NCBI GenBank assembly: GCA_000750105.3
Contig: JPHH03000019.1
Span: forward strand, 124,001 to 188,000
Reading direction: 5' to 3'
Length of the DNA: 64,000 bases
Source of the DNA: Tolypocladium sp. Sup5 PDA-1
Taxonomy: Eukaryota; Ascomycota; Sordariomycetes; Hypocreales; Ophiocordycipitaceae
In this document: in pieces, positions 1 to 11,497 of the stretch
Layout of the letters: each line of letters starts with the position of its first letter
Position numbering within the stretch: the first letter of the stretch is position 1
The notes under the pieces: model-generated
The model's database searches: none
Seen by the model: the letters and a program-made list of their open reading frames with translations, nothing else
What the model was told of the DNA's origin: nothing
Translations under genes and position numbers: made by a program

Positions 1-368
1 TCATCACCGCAAACACGCAGACAAGCCACCACCTTTCCCACCAGAGAGCGATCGAACGCGAAAAGCTATAACAAATTGAAAGTGGGGGGGGGGGGGGATA
101 TCAATCTCCAGAAAAAAGACAAACACCAAAACGTCGGCAGCTTAAAGTCCCGAGCCCATCCACAGCCAGCATCTAAAAGGGTACGGTGGCCAGGCCGAGG
201 GCGGGGGGAGTTTTGTATGTCCAATGGCCGACAATGGGTAGGAGCTCGAGACGAAAGGGGGGTATTCTCATCTCGCACGCAACGAGGTTCCTTTTTCGAC
301 AAAACCAAGAACAGCAACAGATCACGCCGGTCCAACCGTTTCTCTTCCCTTCTACTGAGATGCGTCCG
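1..368. other. Intergenic, downstream of the Bqt4-like gene
   Basis: This holds the 3' flank of the minus-strand Bqt4-like gene. The short ORFs here overlap in several frames and show no coding character. A homopolymer run of 14 G lies near positions 85-98. No gene is supported. Confidence 0.6.
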
Positions 369-1766
369 CTACAGGAAGTTGACAAGCCATGGAACCAGGG
401 CCCTGGGATGAACATGTTAGTTTCCGCACTGCTTCGTTGACACCAGGAATGTACGACTTACCCAACTGCAACCGTGGCGCCTATGCCAAACAGAGCCCTG
501 TTCTTGACCCTGTTCTTCCGCAGCTCCGTCTCGGTCTTGGCCTTCTTTGCTCGCGGTTGCAGCTCCTTGGCCTCGTCGGCGTCGCCAGCCTTCTTGCTTG
601 GGCTCTTCTCGGACACGGATATATCGGCAGCCTTCCGCTTACTCTTCTTGGCAGATGACTCGGACTTGGCCTTCTTCTCTTCCGCCTTGCTGTCTTCTGT
701 CGATTGCTCCTCAGCCTCTCTGTCCTTCTTCACCATCTCCTTGGCGGCGTCCATCATCTTGGCAATCTCCTCGGCGCTCGGCGGCTCTCCCGCGGTCGGC
801 AGAGGGATGTCAACTTCGGTGACGATGTGCTTCGTCTCCACGCCATTGGCGTCCGTCGAGATCTCCTCGTCGACGTGGACCCTGACCTTGGGATCCTCTT
901 CCCTAGGCTCCAAGATCACGGCGGGCTCAAAAGCGGATGTCTTCATGACGATTTCGTCCTGCGTACCCTTCTTCGCGTCTCCATTTACCTGGGTTTCGGC
1001 AGCCTCTACCTTGGCCTTGGTGCTGCGCTTTCGGGGCGACGCGGGTGCCCGCTTCGAGCCCTTTGTAGGGCTGGCGGATCGGCGGGCGCGAGAGCTACGG
1101 GGGATGGACGACGGCGTCGGCGGGGCGAGCTGCTTCTGGGCCTTGACCACATCAAACTTGGGGGGCGCGGTAATGTTCTTTGGCGGCGAGTCGGAGGCGG
1201 TCGAGACGGAGATCTTGGCTGGGTCGAGCAAAGCCTGGATCCACGCGGCGATGTTGTACTCTTCGGCCAAGGCAATCGCCTGCGGAGGGGGAATCCAGAT
1301 GTTGCCGGCCGTCTCCTCGTGGCTCGTAGTCTCGAGGGACTTGATGTACTTCCGCTCGGCCTCTTCCTCGGCAGCCTCGGCGTAGGGAAAGGTCGCCTTG
1401 AACATTCCGGTCGCGGAGACGTAGCCGTCGAAGCTCCGGCGCATCAAGAAGTAGCTGTTTGGGCTCGACTTGAAGATGCCCGAGACGATGCCCTTGGGCA
1501 AGGGGGCTCGGAGATGCACGTAATCAAAGGCTCCCAGCGTGCCAGACTCGGCCTCATCTCCGCCGACCATCTTAGGAGTCAGCTTGGTTTGACCGAGGCG
1601 TCGTCGCGAAACGAGGTCCATGTCTGTTCCACGGTCAGTCCGGCGGTGTGGTGATTGGCAGCGACGAGCTGCCGGAGGGGCTTGGGGGAGATGTACGCTC
1701 GGGGATGCCCTCGAGCATGAGCGGGTTGGTCCGCTCGGGCAGGCTTCTTCCAGCTGCAGGCGCCAT
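369..1766 (-). CDS. Bqt4-like KilA-N/APSES-domain protein with C-terminal membrane anchor
   Basis: Three exons: 1697-1766, 462-1623 and 369-402, giving 421 aa. The ATG at 1766 opens MAPAAGRSLPERTNPLM, typical of fungal Bqt4-like proteins. Residues about 25-150 form the KilA-N/APSES-type fold (RRRLGQTKLTPKM; FLMRRSFDGYVSATGMF near 81-97; IWIPPPQAIALAEEYNI near 131-148). A long Ser/Lys/Glu-rich, nuclear-localisation-like middle follows. The C-terminus is a single hydrophobic segment (ALFGIGATVAVG then ALVPWLVNFL) assembled across the last intron, whose donor is GTAAGT (456-461 on the plus strand) with a CTAAC branch point. In fission yeast Bqt4 is an inner-nuclear-membrane protein that tethers telomeres. 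An inner-nuclear-membrane location here is inferred from the tail anchor. It could also be described as an APSES transcription factor, but the anchor argues for the Bqt4 group. Confidence 0.85.
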
Positions 1767-3859
1767 GGTGGTTTGGTCTGAAGCGCGAGTATGCGACTTT
1801 TGGCGCGGCGCGAGCGGGTCCGTCGTGGTGGTCAAGAGAGACAGGCTATGTCGTACACGCGGAGATGCTCGAAATTTATATCTGGCACGCGATAATCGTG
1901 GATACGAATCTGCAAGAGGGCGCGAGGAGCGCGTCAGCCGTGCCAGACCAGCATATCGCGCGCGCATCCGCGGCGGCGTCACGAAAAGTGGTCGCATACA
2001 TACAGTGACCGGGGGTCGCGCGAGAGCAGCGACGGGCAGCGTGGGCGTATCCGTATCAGGCGAGGCGCCAATTCATCAAAAGACGGTATTAAACGACGGT
2101 GCCTCGTGGGAGCGCGATGGCGGATAAGGCTGAAGTCTTGCGTCGCCCTGCTGTGGCCAGCTGCGGAGGGTGAAGAGGGAAGAGAGATTCGCGATCTGGG
2201 GGAGGTGGAAGAGTCGCGCAAATTAGGCCAGAGAATGGAAGGAGGGAAAGACGAGAGTGGCCAGCTGGGGGCGGTGGGTGTTTCGCTGTGGGCTGGGGTC
2301 AAGTCGGGCGGGCGCTGGTTAGTTTTAGCGCATCGAGTCCCTCCGCAGGTGCTGCGACAGGTGCTCGAGGTGCCGCGGGTTGGTGATGATCTTGGCGTGG
2401 GTTAGGCGACGGGAGCGCGCGCCGGATGAAGAAGAGGTACCTTGCCATACGATTATGGCGCAAGAGGTACTTGATGCACACCAGTTCCTGATGGCAAACG
2501 GAGGGTCTGTGAGGTCCCTGCTGGCGGCAGCGCAAATGCTGAGAAAGGCAGCTGGGGGATGCGCGACTCGACCCTTCCACGCCAGGGTGTCGAAATGGGC
2601 ATGGCTGGCACCACTGAGGTCGGCCGCTAGTGCGGTACTCTCCGCCCGCCGCAAGCTCTGCGGCTCGATAGGTAGCGCTCTAGTGCGCACTTGGGGCGGT
2701 CTCTCCTTTAGGCCTAGCCTTGGCCAGTGGTTGCGGATCCGAAAGGGGCTTCCGGTTGGCCTTCGAGACCACGGTTCGGTAACATCAGCTGTCCTGAAAG
2801 TTTCGGTCCTAGCCATTGTGCTTTTCTGTCGTCATTGGCACTTGAGATAGTGTTATTGCAGACGCTGACCTTTAAAGTCGAGGCTTGCAGCTCCCATGGT
2901 GGCGTAAAAGCTGGTAAGTAACCGCGGCCAGTGCTGAAGCCACCTCCACCACTCGCCGTTGCATCCTCAGTTGCCCTGCGACGAATCACATATTGCCAGC
3001 TCACCGTTTAATGTCGGTGGTTCATACACATCATCAACCGTTCGCCATCCTGGCTCGAGGGCACTTCTTCAGCAGTGGCTAGGCATGCCCATTTGGACGG
3101 CCGAGACACATCCAGGAGTGATATATAGCAAACGGTGGCTCCTGCCATGTGGTGTAGGGTAGCTTGGGTAGCTGTCGCGGTCACTCAAGGTACTCCTATA
3201 GGTGCACCGCCAACGTCCAACTCCAACTTACAGTACGGAGTACATGGTCCCTGACGATTCATTCGCGGTCATTCGGCAGCGGTGAACCAGTCTCATGTCC
3301 TATGTGAAGATGACGGTGCATCTGGCCATGTTAACCTGTGCCTACGAAGCTATCGTATACGGAGTAGCATGTCTATGCCTCATGGATGCGCTGTTATCCG
3401 CGGTGGACTACAGCGAGCTGCGTGTCACCGCGCCGGCACCCATTGGCCACCACCACCAAGCATCAGCGATTCCATCTGCCCAGTCGTCCTGCCAGTGCCC
3501 ACAGACACAGACAGCGATCCCCCTCCACGCCTGCATCAACCCAAACCCTTGCCCGCGCCCTCAGACCCCTGAGCAGCACCCGCTGCAACGCGTGTCCAAT
3601 CATGCCCGTGCATGACCCTGAACCCCACCACTACGGCCCTGCAAGCCCCTCCATCGTCACCGCAATCGCCGCCTCCTCCACGGCCATTCTCCTGACCGAC
3701 CTTGGCCCGTGAGATTTCTCCTCCTTTCCCATTCTCCCCTCTTTTTGAAAAACAACACTTCTCTCGTTTTTGTCTGTCGTTTGCAGACGCGAAGTAAAAG
3801 ATTCAAGACCGATTTTGTTCCACGCTGAGAGCTTCTGCGGAGTACACCGGCCGCCCGAC
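1767..3859. other. 2.1-kb divergent intergenic region
   Basis: This lies between the divergent starts of the Bqt4-like gene and Rho GDI and should contain both promoters. Two copies of the 9-mer TACGGAGTA occur at 3234-3242 and 3358-3366. A pyrimidine-rich tract at about 3716-3775 immediately precedes the Rho GDI leader. Several ORFs up to 163 aa are present but lack convincing coding composition. Confidence 0.6.
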
Positions 3860-4741
3860 ATGGCTTCCCACGACGAGGATACCATGCCCGAGGAGACGCA
3901 GGGCTACAAGCTCTCCCAGCCCAAGCAGAGCTTGGCCCAGTACCAGCAGATGGGTATGTGCAGACTAGCTCAGCGAGCATCTCGACAATGGTATATCGGA
4001 CAGCTTTGAGAGCAGTTCTAGCTGTCCGTGTATCCTTGGAGAGGAGCACTGTCCCCGCCGCCTCTTTCCCGCGACATGACCATCACCAAGCCCATCACTG
4101 ACCCGCTCCCTCCTAGACGCCGGCGACGAGTCCCTCCAGCGGTACAAGGAATCCCTCGGCCTCGGCGGCGGCAAGGACATCTCCGACCCCAACGACCCGC
4201 GCGTCTGCATCATCCTCTCCCTCACCATGGACTCGCCCGGCCGCGACCCCGTCACCATCGACCTGTCCCAGGCCGGCAGCGAGAGCACCCTCAAGGACAA
4301 GCCCTTCCGGATCAAGGAGAACGCAAAGTTCACCATGAGCGCCAAGTTCAAGGTCCAGCACGAGATCCTGAGCGGCCTGCACTACGTCCAGGTGGTCAAG
4401 CGCAAGGGCATCAAGGTGTCCAAGGACTCGGAGATGATTGTACGCTACCCCTTGCCTGCCGTAGGCACATCAGGAAGAGAACTGCGGTTGCTGACACCGA
4501 GCACAGGGAAGCTACGCTCCCAACACCGACAAGCAGACGACCTACACCAAGAAATGTAAGGGAACCTGGAGATTCTCTCCCACGGTTCTGGTAGCTGACG
4601 CCGTCCATAGTCCAAGAGGAAGAGGCCCCCTCCGGCATGCTCGCCCGCGGCCACTACAACGCTGTCTCCAGCTTCGTCGACGACGATAAGAAGACGCACC
4701 TTCGGTTTGAGTGGAGCTTCGACATTGCCAAGGACTGGTGA
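3860..4741 (+). CDS. rdi1: Rho GDP-dissociation inhibitor
   Basis: Four exons: 3860-3953, 4117-4439, 4507-4555 and 4611-4741, giving 198 aa, the usual length for fungal Rho GDI. Rho GDI binds prenylated Rho/Cdc42 GTPases, blocks GDP release and extracts them from membranes into the cytosol. The N-terminus is a short acidic/polar arm (MASHDEDTMPEETQGYKLSQ), followed by the helical DESLQRYKESLGL segment. The immunoglobulin-like domain contains FRIKENAKFTMSAKFKVQHE, then LSGLHYVQVVKRKGIKV, and ends in LARGHYNAVSSFVDDD and the C-terminal WSFDIAKDW. All three introns have standard donors (GTATGT, GTACGC, GTAAGG), and each junction restores the family sequence. Confidence 0.95.
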
Positions 4742-5058
4742 TGCACCAGCGCCCACATGCTGAATTGAGGGGAGTGGACACCGTTCCATGCTTTGGTTGT
4801 TAAGAAGCGTCATGAGAACACGAGTATACCTGGTCTTGAAGAAGGCAGTGCGCAAAATTGGCGGGGGGGTTTCGTCTGGCTCATCTATGTAAACACGCTC
4901 AAAACTACAACATCCACATCCGTATGCCAGACACCGCCAGTCGTTCTAGTCGTGGATGGACTTCGTTATGCAACGTTCCTCCTACGCCCGTATACCGAGC
5001 CACATGGTTTGGTATCTTGCAGTTCATCAGCCTGTGCACACAGGTTCGGCCTGCTCTC
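4742..5058. other. Convergent 3' intergenic region
   Basis: Short spacer between the 3' ends of Rho GDI (+) and Ppg1 (-). It presumably contains both 3' UTRs. I see no gene or repeat in it. Confidence 0.6.
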
Positions 5059-6212
5059 CTACAGAAAGTAGTCCGGCAGGGCATTTCCATCTGCAGCCTT
5101 TTCATTCCCGGGCTGTTGGTCCTTATGCAGGTCATTCTCCGGGGCCGCGGCAAAGACATTGAAGAACCTCTCCCCACCGTCGCTAACTTCCAACACGCTC
5201 GCCATGTTGCCGCATCGGTAGCAGTAATTCGGAGCACTCCACACAGTGCTCAATCGGTCGTCGTATAATACTTGGAAGCCTTCTTGGCACAGCTGGTGCG
5301 CGCGGAGGATGTGTGACATGTTGTTCACGGCCAGGAACTTCTTAACCACCTGGGCGCCAAAGGTGTAGCCCGCTCCGCGTGGTGAGAGGGAAAACTCGTC
5401 TCGTTCGGGGTCGGGGTCGGACCAGACGAGGTCGGCCATCGGGCCTTCGTGGGGAATCTCTCGGAACCGGTCTATAATCTTGATCTGATCGATCGAATGT
5501 ATCGATGGCGACAATCCTGGGAGCGGTTAGCCCTGATGGCGTCTTCCTCCGTTGACATGCATCATACCCCCGTGTACGCAAAATATTTGGTTGTCAATAA
5601 CCACACTCAGCGTCAAAAAGTCAAACATGTCCGTGAAGTAATGCCACACATTGGCGTTGCCGTACTTGCGAGAGCACTCGGTGTAGAATCCGTAGGACTG
5701 GGTAACGCCGCGCGACTCGTGATTTCCGCGAATCAAATGCACGCGATCGGGGTATCGTAGCTTCAAACACACAAGCAGCGAGATGGTCTCCACGCTGAAC
5801 ATGCCGCGGTCGACGTAGTCGCCTGTGAATCGTTCGCAGTCAGCCTCCCGTCTCTTACATGGGCCTGGCCGGTGGGCGCGCGCATACCCAGAAACAGGTA
5901 GTTTGTGTCGGGGCAGTAGCCGCCGATCCTGAATATTTCGATTAGGTCGTAGAACTGCCCGTGAATGTCACCGACGACGGTGACTGGTGCCTTGACGTGG
6001 ACCACGTTGCTCTCGCGCATGAGCAGTTCCTTTGTCTTGGCGCATATTGCTTCGATGACGGATTCGGCGAGGAGTTCCTTCTTGTACAGGCGCGAGATGC
6101 ACTCGTCCAGGTCGACCGACGCTGTTCCAGGTGCGGCAGGTCAGCACGCAGCTCGGTGAATGCTTGGTGATTGGGAGCACGAGCGGTGGCACTTACTCGG
6201 TAGCCCGGGCAT
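5059..6212 (-). CDS. ppg1: PP2A-like serine/threonine phosphatase catalytic subunit Ppg1
   Basis: Four exons: 6197-6212 (16 nt), 5888-6121, 5568-5822 and 5059-5516, giving 320 aa. The metal-binding and catalytic signatures are intact: GDIHG at 56-60, GDYVDRG at 84-90, GNHE at 116-119, then WSAPNYCYRCGN and the C-terminal DYFL recognised by carboxyl methylation/regulatory subunits in PP2A-type enzymes. The stretch IDQIKIIDRFREIPHEGPMA and the LDECISRLYKK N-terminus match yeast Ppg1 better than PP4 or PP6. Ppg1 acts with the Far/STRIPAK-like complex in yeast and influences glycogen. It is shorter than yeast Ppg1 (368 aa) because it lacks the C-terminal insertion. After GNHESR it reads GVTQ instead of the common QITQ. 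The very short first exon sets the start. Confidence 0.92.
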
Positions 6213-7515
6213 CGTGGCGCGTGGAGGGCCGACTGTCCTGGGAAAGAACGCGTCCCTTTATTCGAATGCAGGAAATCACGGTTAGGATGCGGCGATGCGC
6301 ACGTGCTTCATCAAGGCTGGCTGTGGCGACGTCTGCTCCGAGCGAAGGCGATGTCTGGAGGAGCGCTGACGGCATGCACCAACATGATCGACGAGGCCAC
6401 GAGATCACATGGGTGCCGGGCCGTAGGGCGAGAGGAGAGGTTCAGGCAATCATCGGGGAAGCAACAGGGGCGACGACGATGGTTGCTGCGGCTTTTTGGA
6501 CGCAGGTGGTCTAGGGCTTTGATCGTTCTAATCGCCGTTGACGTAGGAAGCACTGGTTGCTGAGAAATTGACGTGGAGGTCCACCGGGGTGTTGAGGCGG
6601 GCTAGCGCGCGCTACCGCTGGGGCTTAACCGCCAGCACGCGCGCGAGTATCAAGGCTATCCGGTCTGCTTCACCGAGTGTCTCCAGCGCTGAAACATGAG
6701 CAATGATCATCTTTCCCGTGTTTCTTCAGTGAATCAGTGGACGGGCCGGAAATTGATCTCGCCGATCGAGCGGTTGTTGGAAAGATGGCTTCAACCTTTG
6801 CCTTGCGGTGGTAGCAAATGCAGTCAAATGGGACTGTGTTACGCTCGCAGCCGGGCCCTTGCCAGGTCACTCCGAAGCTATTGTGCTTTTGTTTGTGCTA
6901 TTCAAGTATCGGTTCTCTGCTGCAGTGTCGCGTGGAAGCGAACACTCTGGTTGCTGTTAGTGTTGCCGGCTACTTTGCGCTCGTCGGCTAAAGCTCGGCA
7001 GAGAACCAAGCAACCCAAAGGTGGTACAGAGTCCTTGGCCCGTGCGTTGTCTCACGTGTTACCCCAATGTTCCAGCTCCAGCTGCAATTGCGCTGCAACT
7101 TACCCGCCGTATGCATCATCTTCACACTTTGAAGAGATCCTATTGCCTCTGTCCTCCTACCTGATGTGACACATCTCACACAATCTCACGAGGCTTGGGG
7201 AGGGGGATCCGCGGACTTTTGCGTTGGGCGCCTGACCTCAACGACATCTCACACGAACCATCAAACACCCACTGACGGGGAGCAATCCATCGAGACTGAA
7301 ATCGACATCGGCGTTTTCTCATCTGCTCGAAATTCTCTGCTGGAGGCTCATCAAGCATCAACCAAAATCTGAGCAGAGCCTTCAGCCAGTCACTGGAAAC
7401 GTCACAACACCACCCTTTCCACCAGCTCGCGGCGACGACCAAGCAGCTCCAGCTCAACTTCGCCCTGACTTGATCGCATTGGTTCTTATCAGGCAGCTTT
7501 TGCGAATGCTTGGAA
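6213..7515. other. 1.3-kb divergent intergenic region
   Basis: Promoter region shared by ppg1 (-) and the zinc-knuckle gene (+). ORFs here are short and in conflicting frames. No RNA gene or repeat family member was seen. Confidence 0.6.
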
Positions 7516-9496
7516 ATGACAGGATCAGTTCCTGGCCACAACGGCCAGCCCCAAGAACCTCAATGTTATAACTGCGGAGCAGTGGGACACTGGGCAATGG
7601 CCTGTCCCGAGCCGACGAGAGAAACCCCAGCGTACGTCTGCCCCTGTGTTCAAGGCACTTCATGTTGCCATGCCTTCACTTGGATGGCCGCTAACTCAAA
7701 CCCCTGATGCAGTGGTTTGGCCGCTTGGAGAAGCTCGTCTAGCACAGGCCAAGGGCATGGCAAGAGCCACAATGCTGGCTCCAAGAGAGCAAAGGGGCCT
7801 ATAATCACCAAGTATGCTCCGCCGCCTCCGCCGCAGCCGCCTTCGTTTGGCCCGGGGATGGGCCATTACCCGCCTCCGCCTCCTGTGAATCACCCACCTC
7901 ACCACCAACCTCCCGGCGTGTATCCAGGACCAAACCCACCGTACCAACACTACGGCCCTCCACCTCCCTCGTACCCTCCTGGCTATCATCAACCGGCGTA
8001 CGGATACGCCTCCAGCCAGTACGCAGCTCCGGCACCACCAGCACCCTACGGGCCGCCGCCTCCATACAGCCAGTCTGGGTATATGGCGCCACTACCTGGA
8101 CCACCGCCGCCGTCGGGCTCATACTCGCACGCGAGACCGACTGCGCAAGAGTACAGGCCGCCCCCTCCACCTCCCCACTACCATCAACCGTACCCTCCCT
8201 CGTCCTCATACGGGCCTGCCCCATCACCGCATTCTCCCAATGCCCCCAGTGCACCACCCCTGTATGCGCGGCCAGGAGCTTCGTCACCTCGATCTGCTCC
8301 TACTCCGCCAAAGCCATCGCCGGCAAGAGTCAGCCACCCTCTGCCGCCCAAGCCGCCACCAAGTCTTGATCAGATGAAATCCCAGCGTGAGCACAAGAAC
8401 AGACGAAAGCACGACCGTCATCAAAACCATCAGGACAAGCGGCACAAGGACCACAAGCCCAACGTTAGGCCACACCAGTCCAGCTCTCAACACGAAGTCT
8501 ATCGTCCGACTTCTTCCACGGGGCCCCATCCATCGAAGGATTCGCCGACGCATAGGCGATCAAGTCAAGGTGCAACTGGGCACAGTCGTCCCAAGGACTC
8601 TACTCCAGCGTCTCACTCACCTGAGAAACTCACCGACCAGTCTGAAGCCAACGACGCGCCCGACAAGACTCGAGAGCAAACGACTGCCAAGCCTGACTCT
8701 GCATCTGTAGACAGTGGCGGAAAAGGCAACGAGACGGCGAACAGTGGAGAGGCCAAGTCGCTACAGCTCTCTGACGAAGCAGATCGGCCAAACCTTGAAG
8801 GCGGCAAGGAAGACTCGCCTTTGCCACCTAGGGGAGATGAGAAGCCGGACTCTGTTGGGCTGCCCAGCGAATCTGTCGAGGTCAAGAAGCCTCCTATCGA
8901 GAAAGAAGACGGGGAACTCCCCAACGAGGAACTCTCCAACGAGGAACTCTCCAACGAGGAGCTCTCCAACAAAGCAGTCAGTCCAAGTCCGGCCCCGAGA
9001 GCCCGAGTCTCGACCGACGAGAAACGCCGGTCGCCAGCGGTTGAGGACCAAAAGAGCCGGAAACGCGGTCGCATTGACGAACCGAAAGATGATGAGCAGC
9101 GTTCAAAGAAGCGCAAGTCGGACAGCCCGCCTCAGAGCAGCGACAAAGCCAGCCAAGAGAGTGGACTCGGCAGCGATCTTTGGGACGTGCTCAAGGTTCC
9201 ACGACAAGTGGACCGTAAACGTCGGGGCTCAACAGGGTCTCGGGGATCGAGGCACTCGTCTATATCTAGCAAGTCCTCTGACCTCAACTCGCTGGAGGCA
9301 GAACTTTTGGGTCGCTCGGTGAAGCAGAAGCAGCCAGAGCCCAGCCCAGCCTCGCACCAACGCCAGGACCGCAAGGCACCCTTGAAGGCCAAACGTCGGC
9401 AGCAGAATACCAACTCCGCATACAGGTTAGACTCCAGCAGGCTTTTGTTTCGAATCCTTGGATACAGCTAACAACTAGTCTAGCCGCCGATGGTAA
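7516..9496 (+). CDS. CCHC zinc-knuckle, proline-rich, Ser/Lys-rich protein
   Basis: Three exons: 7516-7631, 7713-9425 and 9484-9496, giving 613 aa. The first ATG is at 7516. A single CCHC zinc knuckle is present at C17, C20, H25 and C30 (CYNCGAVGHWAMAC), the type that binds single-stranded RNA/DNA. A conserved GLAAWR segment and KGPIITKYAPPPPP follow. Residues about 75-240 are Pro/Tyr/Gly-rich, and the rest is charged and disordered with many KRK-type clusters. A 15-bp in-frame repeat (8914-8970) encodes four EELSN-like units. The third exon supplies only the C-terminal SRRW. Homologues in other filamentous fungi share the knuckle, the AAWR motif and this tail (from memory). A role in mRNA processing is possible but not shown by the sequence. 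Confidence 0.85.
8914..8970 (+). repeat. 15-bp in-frame tandem repeat
   Basis: Three full units and one 12-bp partial unit of a 15-bp sequence (GAACTCTCCAACGAG consensus) lie inside the zinc-knuckle gene. They encode LPNEE/LSNEE/LSNEE/LSN. Units differ by single bases, so copy number could vary between strains without breaking the frame. Confidence 0.9.
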
Positions 9497-10277
9497 TGGT
9501 TTTCCTTGCGATACCTGCAGCAACCATTCAGGCAAGCCGCGACTGGCGGTGTGCAGCCCTACCACCTGACCTCCACCCTCCGCCACCGATCCGCCATGCC
9601 GATTTGCGGCCGTGTTTCATACCCGAGCCGGTAAGGACATGAACTTTTAAGTCATGCCTGTACTATTTTTGCCTCTTGCGTTTCCCATCCTTCTGCGCCA
9701 CATATGTCCGCCTTGCCGAGCACCTTTCTTTTCACAGTCATGACCCTCACGACCAAGCATTGCATGAGCCGGCGTTTTCCTTCTATCTAGATGTCACGGA
9801 CTGCGCGTGAACAAGTTCGGTTTGTTTTTGCGCCTGCGCCTGCGTCTGCATGTCTCCGGCTTTAGAAGCCGTGATTGCATTTGGGACCAATCTTTACCCT
9901 GAGGAACAGGTAGAAAACTATATCCTTTGCATACCCGTCTCTTGTGCGAAGGCTGAGTGAGAGACTCGTACACCAATTCTTCGTGCGTCTCAAAAGGACT
10001 CTCGTCTGTACTTCCCCAGTATCCTGCCGTCCTTTTGCACACACGTCACCGTGCGAGACTTGGCAGCATTGCATTAACACTCTTGATACCTGAAGAGTCT
10101 GGTGACATATGTGTCTTCTATGAAACATTAAGAAAAAGAAAGAAAATAACATCGATAGATTGCCAACGTGAGTACACAAAAACTCCTCAGCTTACAAAGC
10201 GGCTGTAGTTGTTTCACAGCCAACTCTTCAACGCCCCAGAGCCAGTCCAGTGGCTGCTGCATTTCCTTGCCATTCCC
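9497..10277. other. Convergent 3' intergenic region
   Basis: Lies between the 3' ends of the zinc-knuckle gene and the Egh16/GAS1-like gene. It contains T-rich stretches likely to be 3' UTR. No gene is supported. Confidence 0.6.
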
Positions 10278-11497
10278 TTACTCGTCCTCCTCCTCCTCCT
10301 GCTCGGCGGCATCGGCCGCGGCAATCTCCTCGGCCTCGGAGGGGCGGTTGATCTCGAAGCGCTTGCGGAGGCGGTAGGCAATGGCGCGCTTGCGGGCAGC
10401 AGGGCTCTGGGTGAAGGCAGCGGAGCCACCGAAGGGGCCAGCAGCAGCACCGTTGCGGACACGGACGATGCAGACGTTCTCGGCACCGCCAACCTTGCCC
10501 TCGCAGGTCATGCCCTGAGGCATCTGGACCTTGACGGGGAACTCGGTGTTGGTGGCCAGGGAAAGACCCTGGATGCCCAACCCGGGAACGTCCTGGGTGA
10601 CCTTGGCGTTCTGGAAGGCGTTGGCGTCGGTGCCGCCAGAGGTGCCGTCGACGGCAGCGGTAAGAGGACCAGCGCCGTCCTGGTTGATCTGAGAGCGAGC
10701 TGTCAGCGCGTGTCCAAGCACCTACAAGGAATCGTCAACCGGAAGGCGAGCTACGTACCTGTCGGAAGACCATGGAGACCTCGCCAGTGTCGCTGCTGGT
10801 GGGGAGGCCCTTGGTAGCACCCTGGCCAGCCATGTCGGCGACCATGGTCTCCTTGGCAAAGTTGCTCTTCTGGCCACCAGCACCACCGGCTCCTCCGAGA
10901 AGACCACCAAGACCTCCAGCGCCACCGCCGGCTCCTCCAAGGAGACCACCAAGACCTCCAGCAGCACCGCCAGCACCGCCAGCACCGTTGGCACCTTTGG
11001 CACCGCCAGCGCCGCCAGCTCCACCGAGCAGGCCACCGAAGAGCTGGCCGATCTGCCGCTTGTGCTCCTCGCGGCGCTGGGCAGCCCCTTTGAGGCCGGA
11101 GAGGTCGTCCTCCTCACCGACACCCTTGGTATCCTTATTGGTGGGAGCGCTGGCGGCCCCGGGGGTCATGAAAGCCTTGATCATGGCCGCGGGATCAACG
11201 GGGCCGTTGCCCTGGGTGCGGCCCAGGGGGCTGGCCTTTCCGCTGGCAATATCGCGGTCCCGGATGATGGAAGTGTCAGCCTGGGAGCCGCAGCCGTTGG
11301 TGGAGCAGTCACGAGGAGTGCCATCAGCAACTGGAGTACATGTTAGCAGCCAGCTCGGACAGGCAGGCAAGTTGTTGTGGGATATTCGTACCACTCAGGC
11401 CAGGCATGGAGACGTTGTTGGCCCCCTCGATGGAGGTGATGAGGCCGTGTGCCGCAGCACTGGCGACTAGGGCCGAGTAGACAAGTGCGTAGCGCAT
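10278..11497 (-). CDS. Secreted Egh16/GAS1-like protein with Gly-rich insertion
   Basis: Three exons: 11392-11497, 10759-11330 and 10278-10688, giving 362 aa. A signal peptide (MRYALVYSALVASAAA) is followed by mature HGLITSIEGANN. The domain matches the Egh16/GAS1/MAS family, known from appressorium-expressed secreted proteins of plant- and insect-associated fungi: MPGLS, DCSTNGCGSQADTSIIRD, SMVFRQINQDGAGPLTA, FPVKVQMPQGMTCEG and CIVRVRNGAAAGPFGG. Between the two halves (about residues 115-190) is an unusual Gly/Ala/Leu repeat (LLGGAGGAGG, GGLGGLLGG). The tail is basic (RKRAIAYRLRKRFE) then acidic (EQEEEEDE). Introns use GTACGA and GTACGT donors; the first has a GCTAAC branch point. A role in host surface interaction is inferred from the family only. 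Confidence 0.9.

Noticed and set aside
474..1654. Two plus-strand ORFs of about 300 codons
   Set aside because: Antisense shadows of the Bqt4-like gene, with Ser/Leu/Ala or Gly/Leu/Arg runs and no domain.
2325..2580. Minus-strand stretch with THAKIITNPRHLEHLSQHL near a possible exon
   Set aside because: The end looks coding-like, but no start, splice sites or upstream exon could be joined, and surrounding frames are noise.
7805..8553. Minus-strand ORFs of 160 and 89 codons
   Set aside because: Antisense to the proline-rich part of the zinc-knuckle gene; composition follows the repeat-rich sense strand.
10209..11470. Plus-strand ORFs over the Egh16/GAS1-like gene, one with a collagen-like Pro/Ala repeat
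   Set aside because: The Pro/Ala repeat is the antisense reading of the Gly-rich insertion in the real gene.
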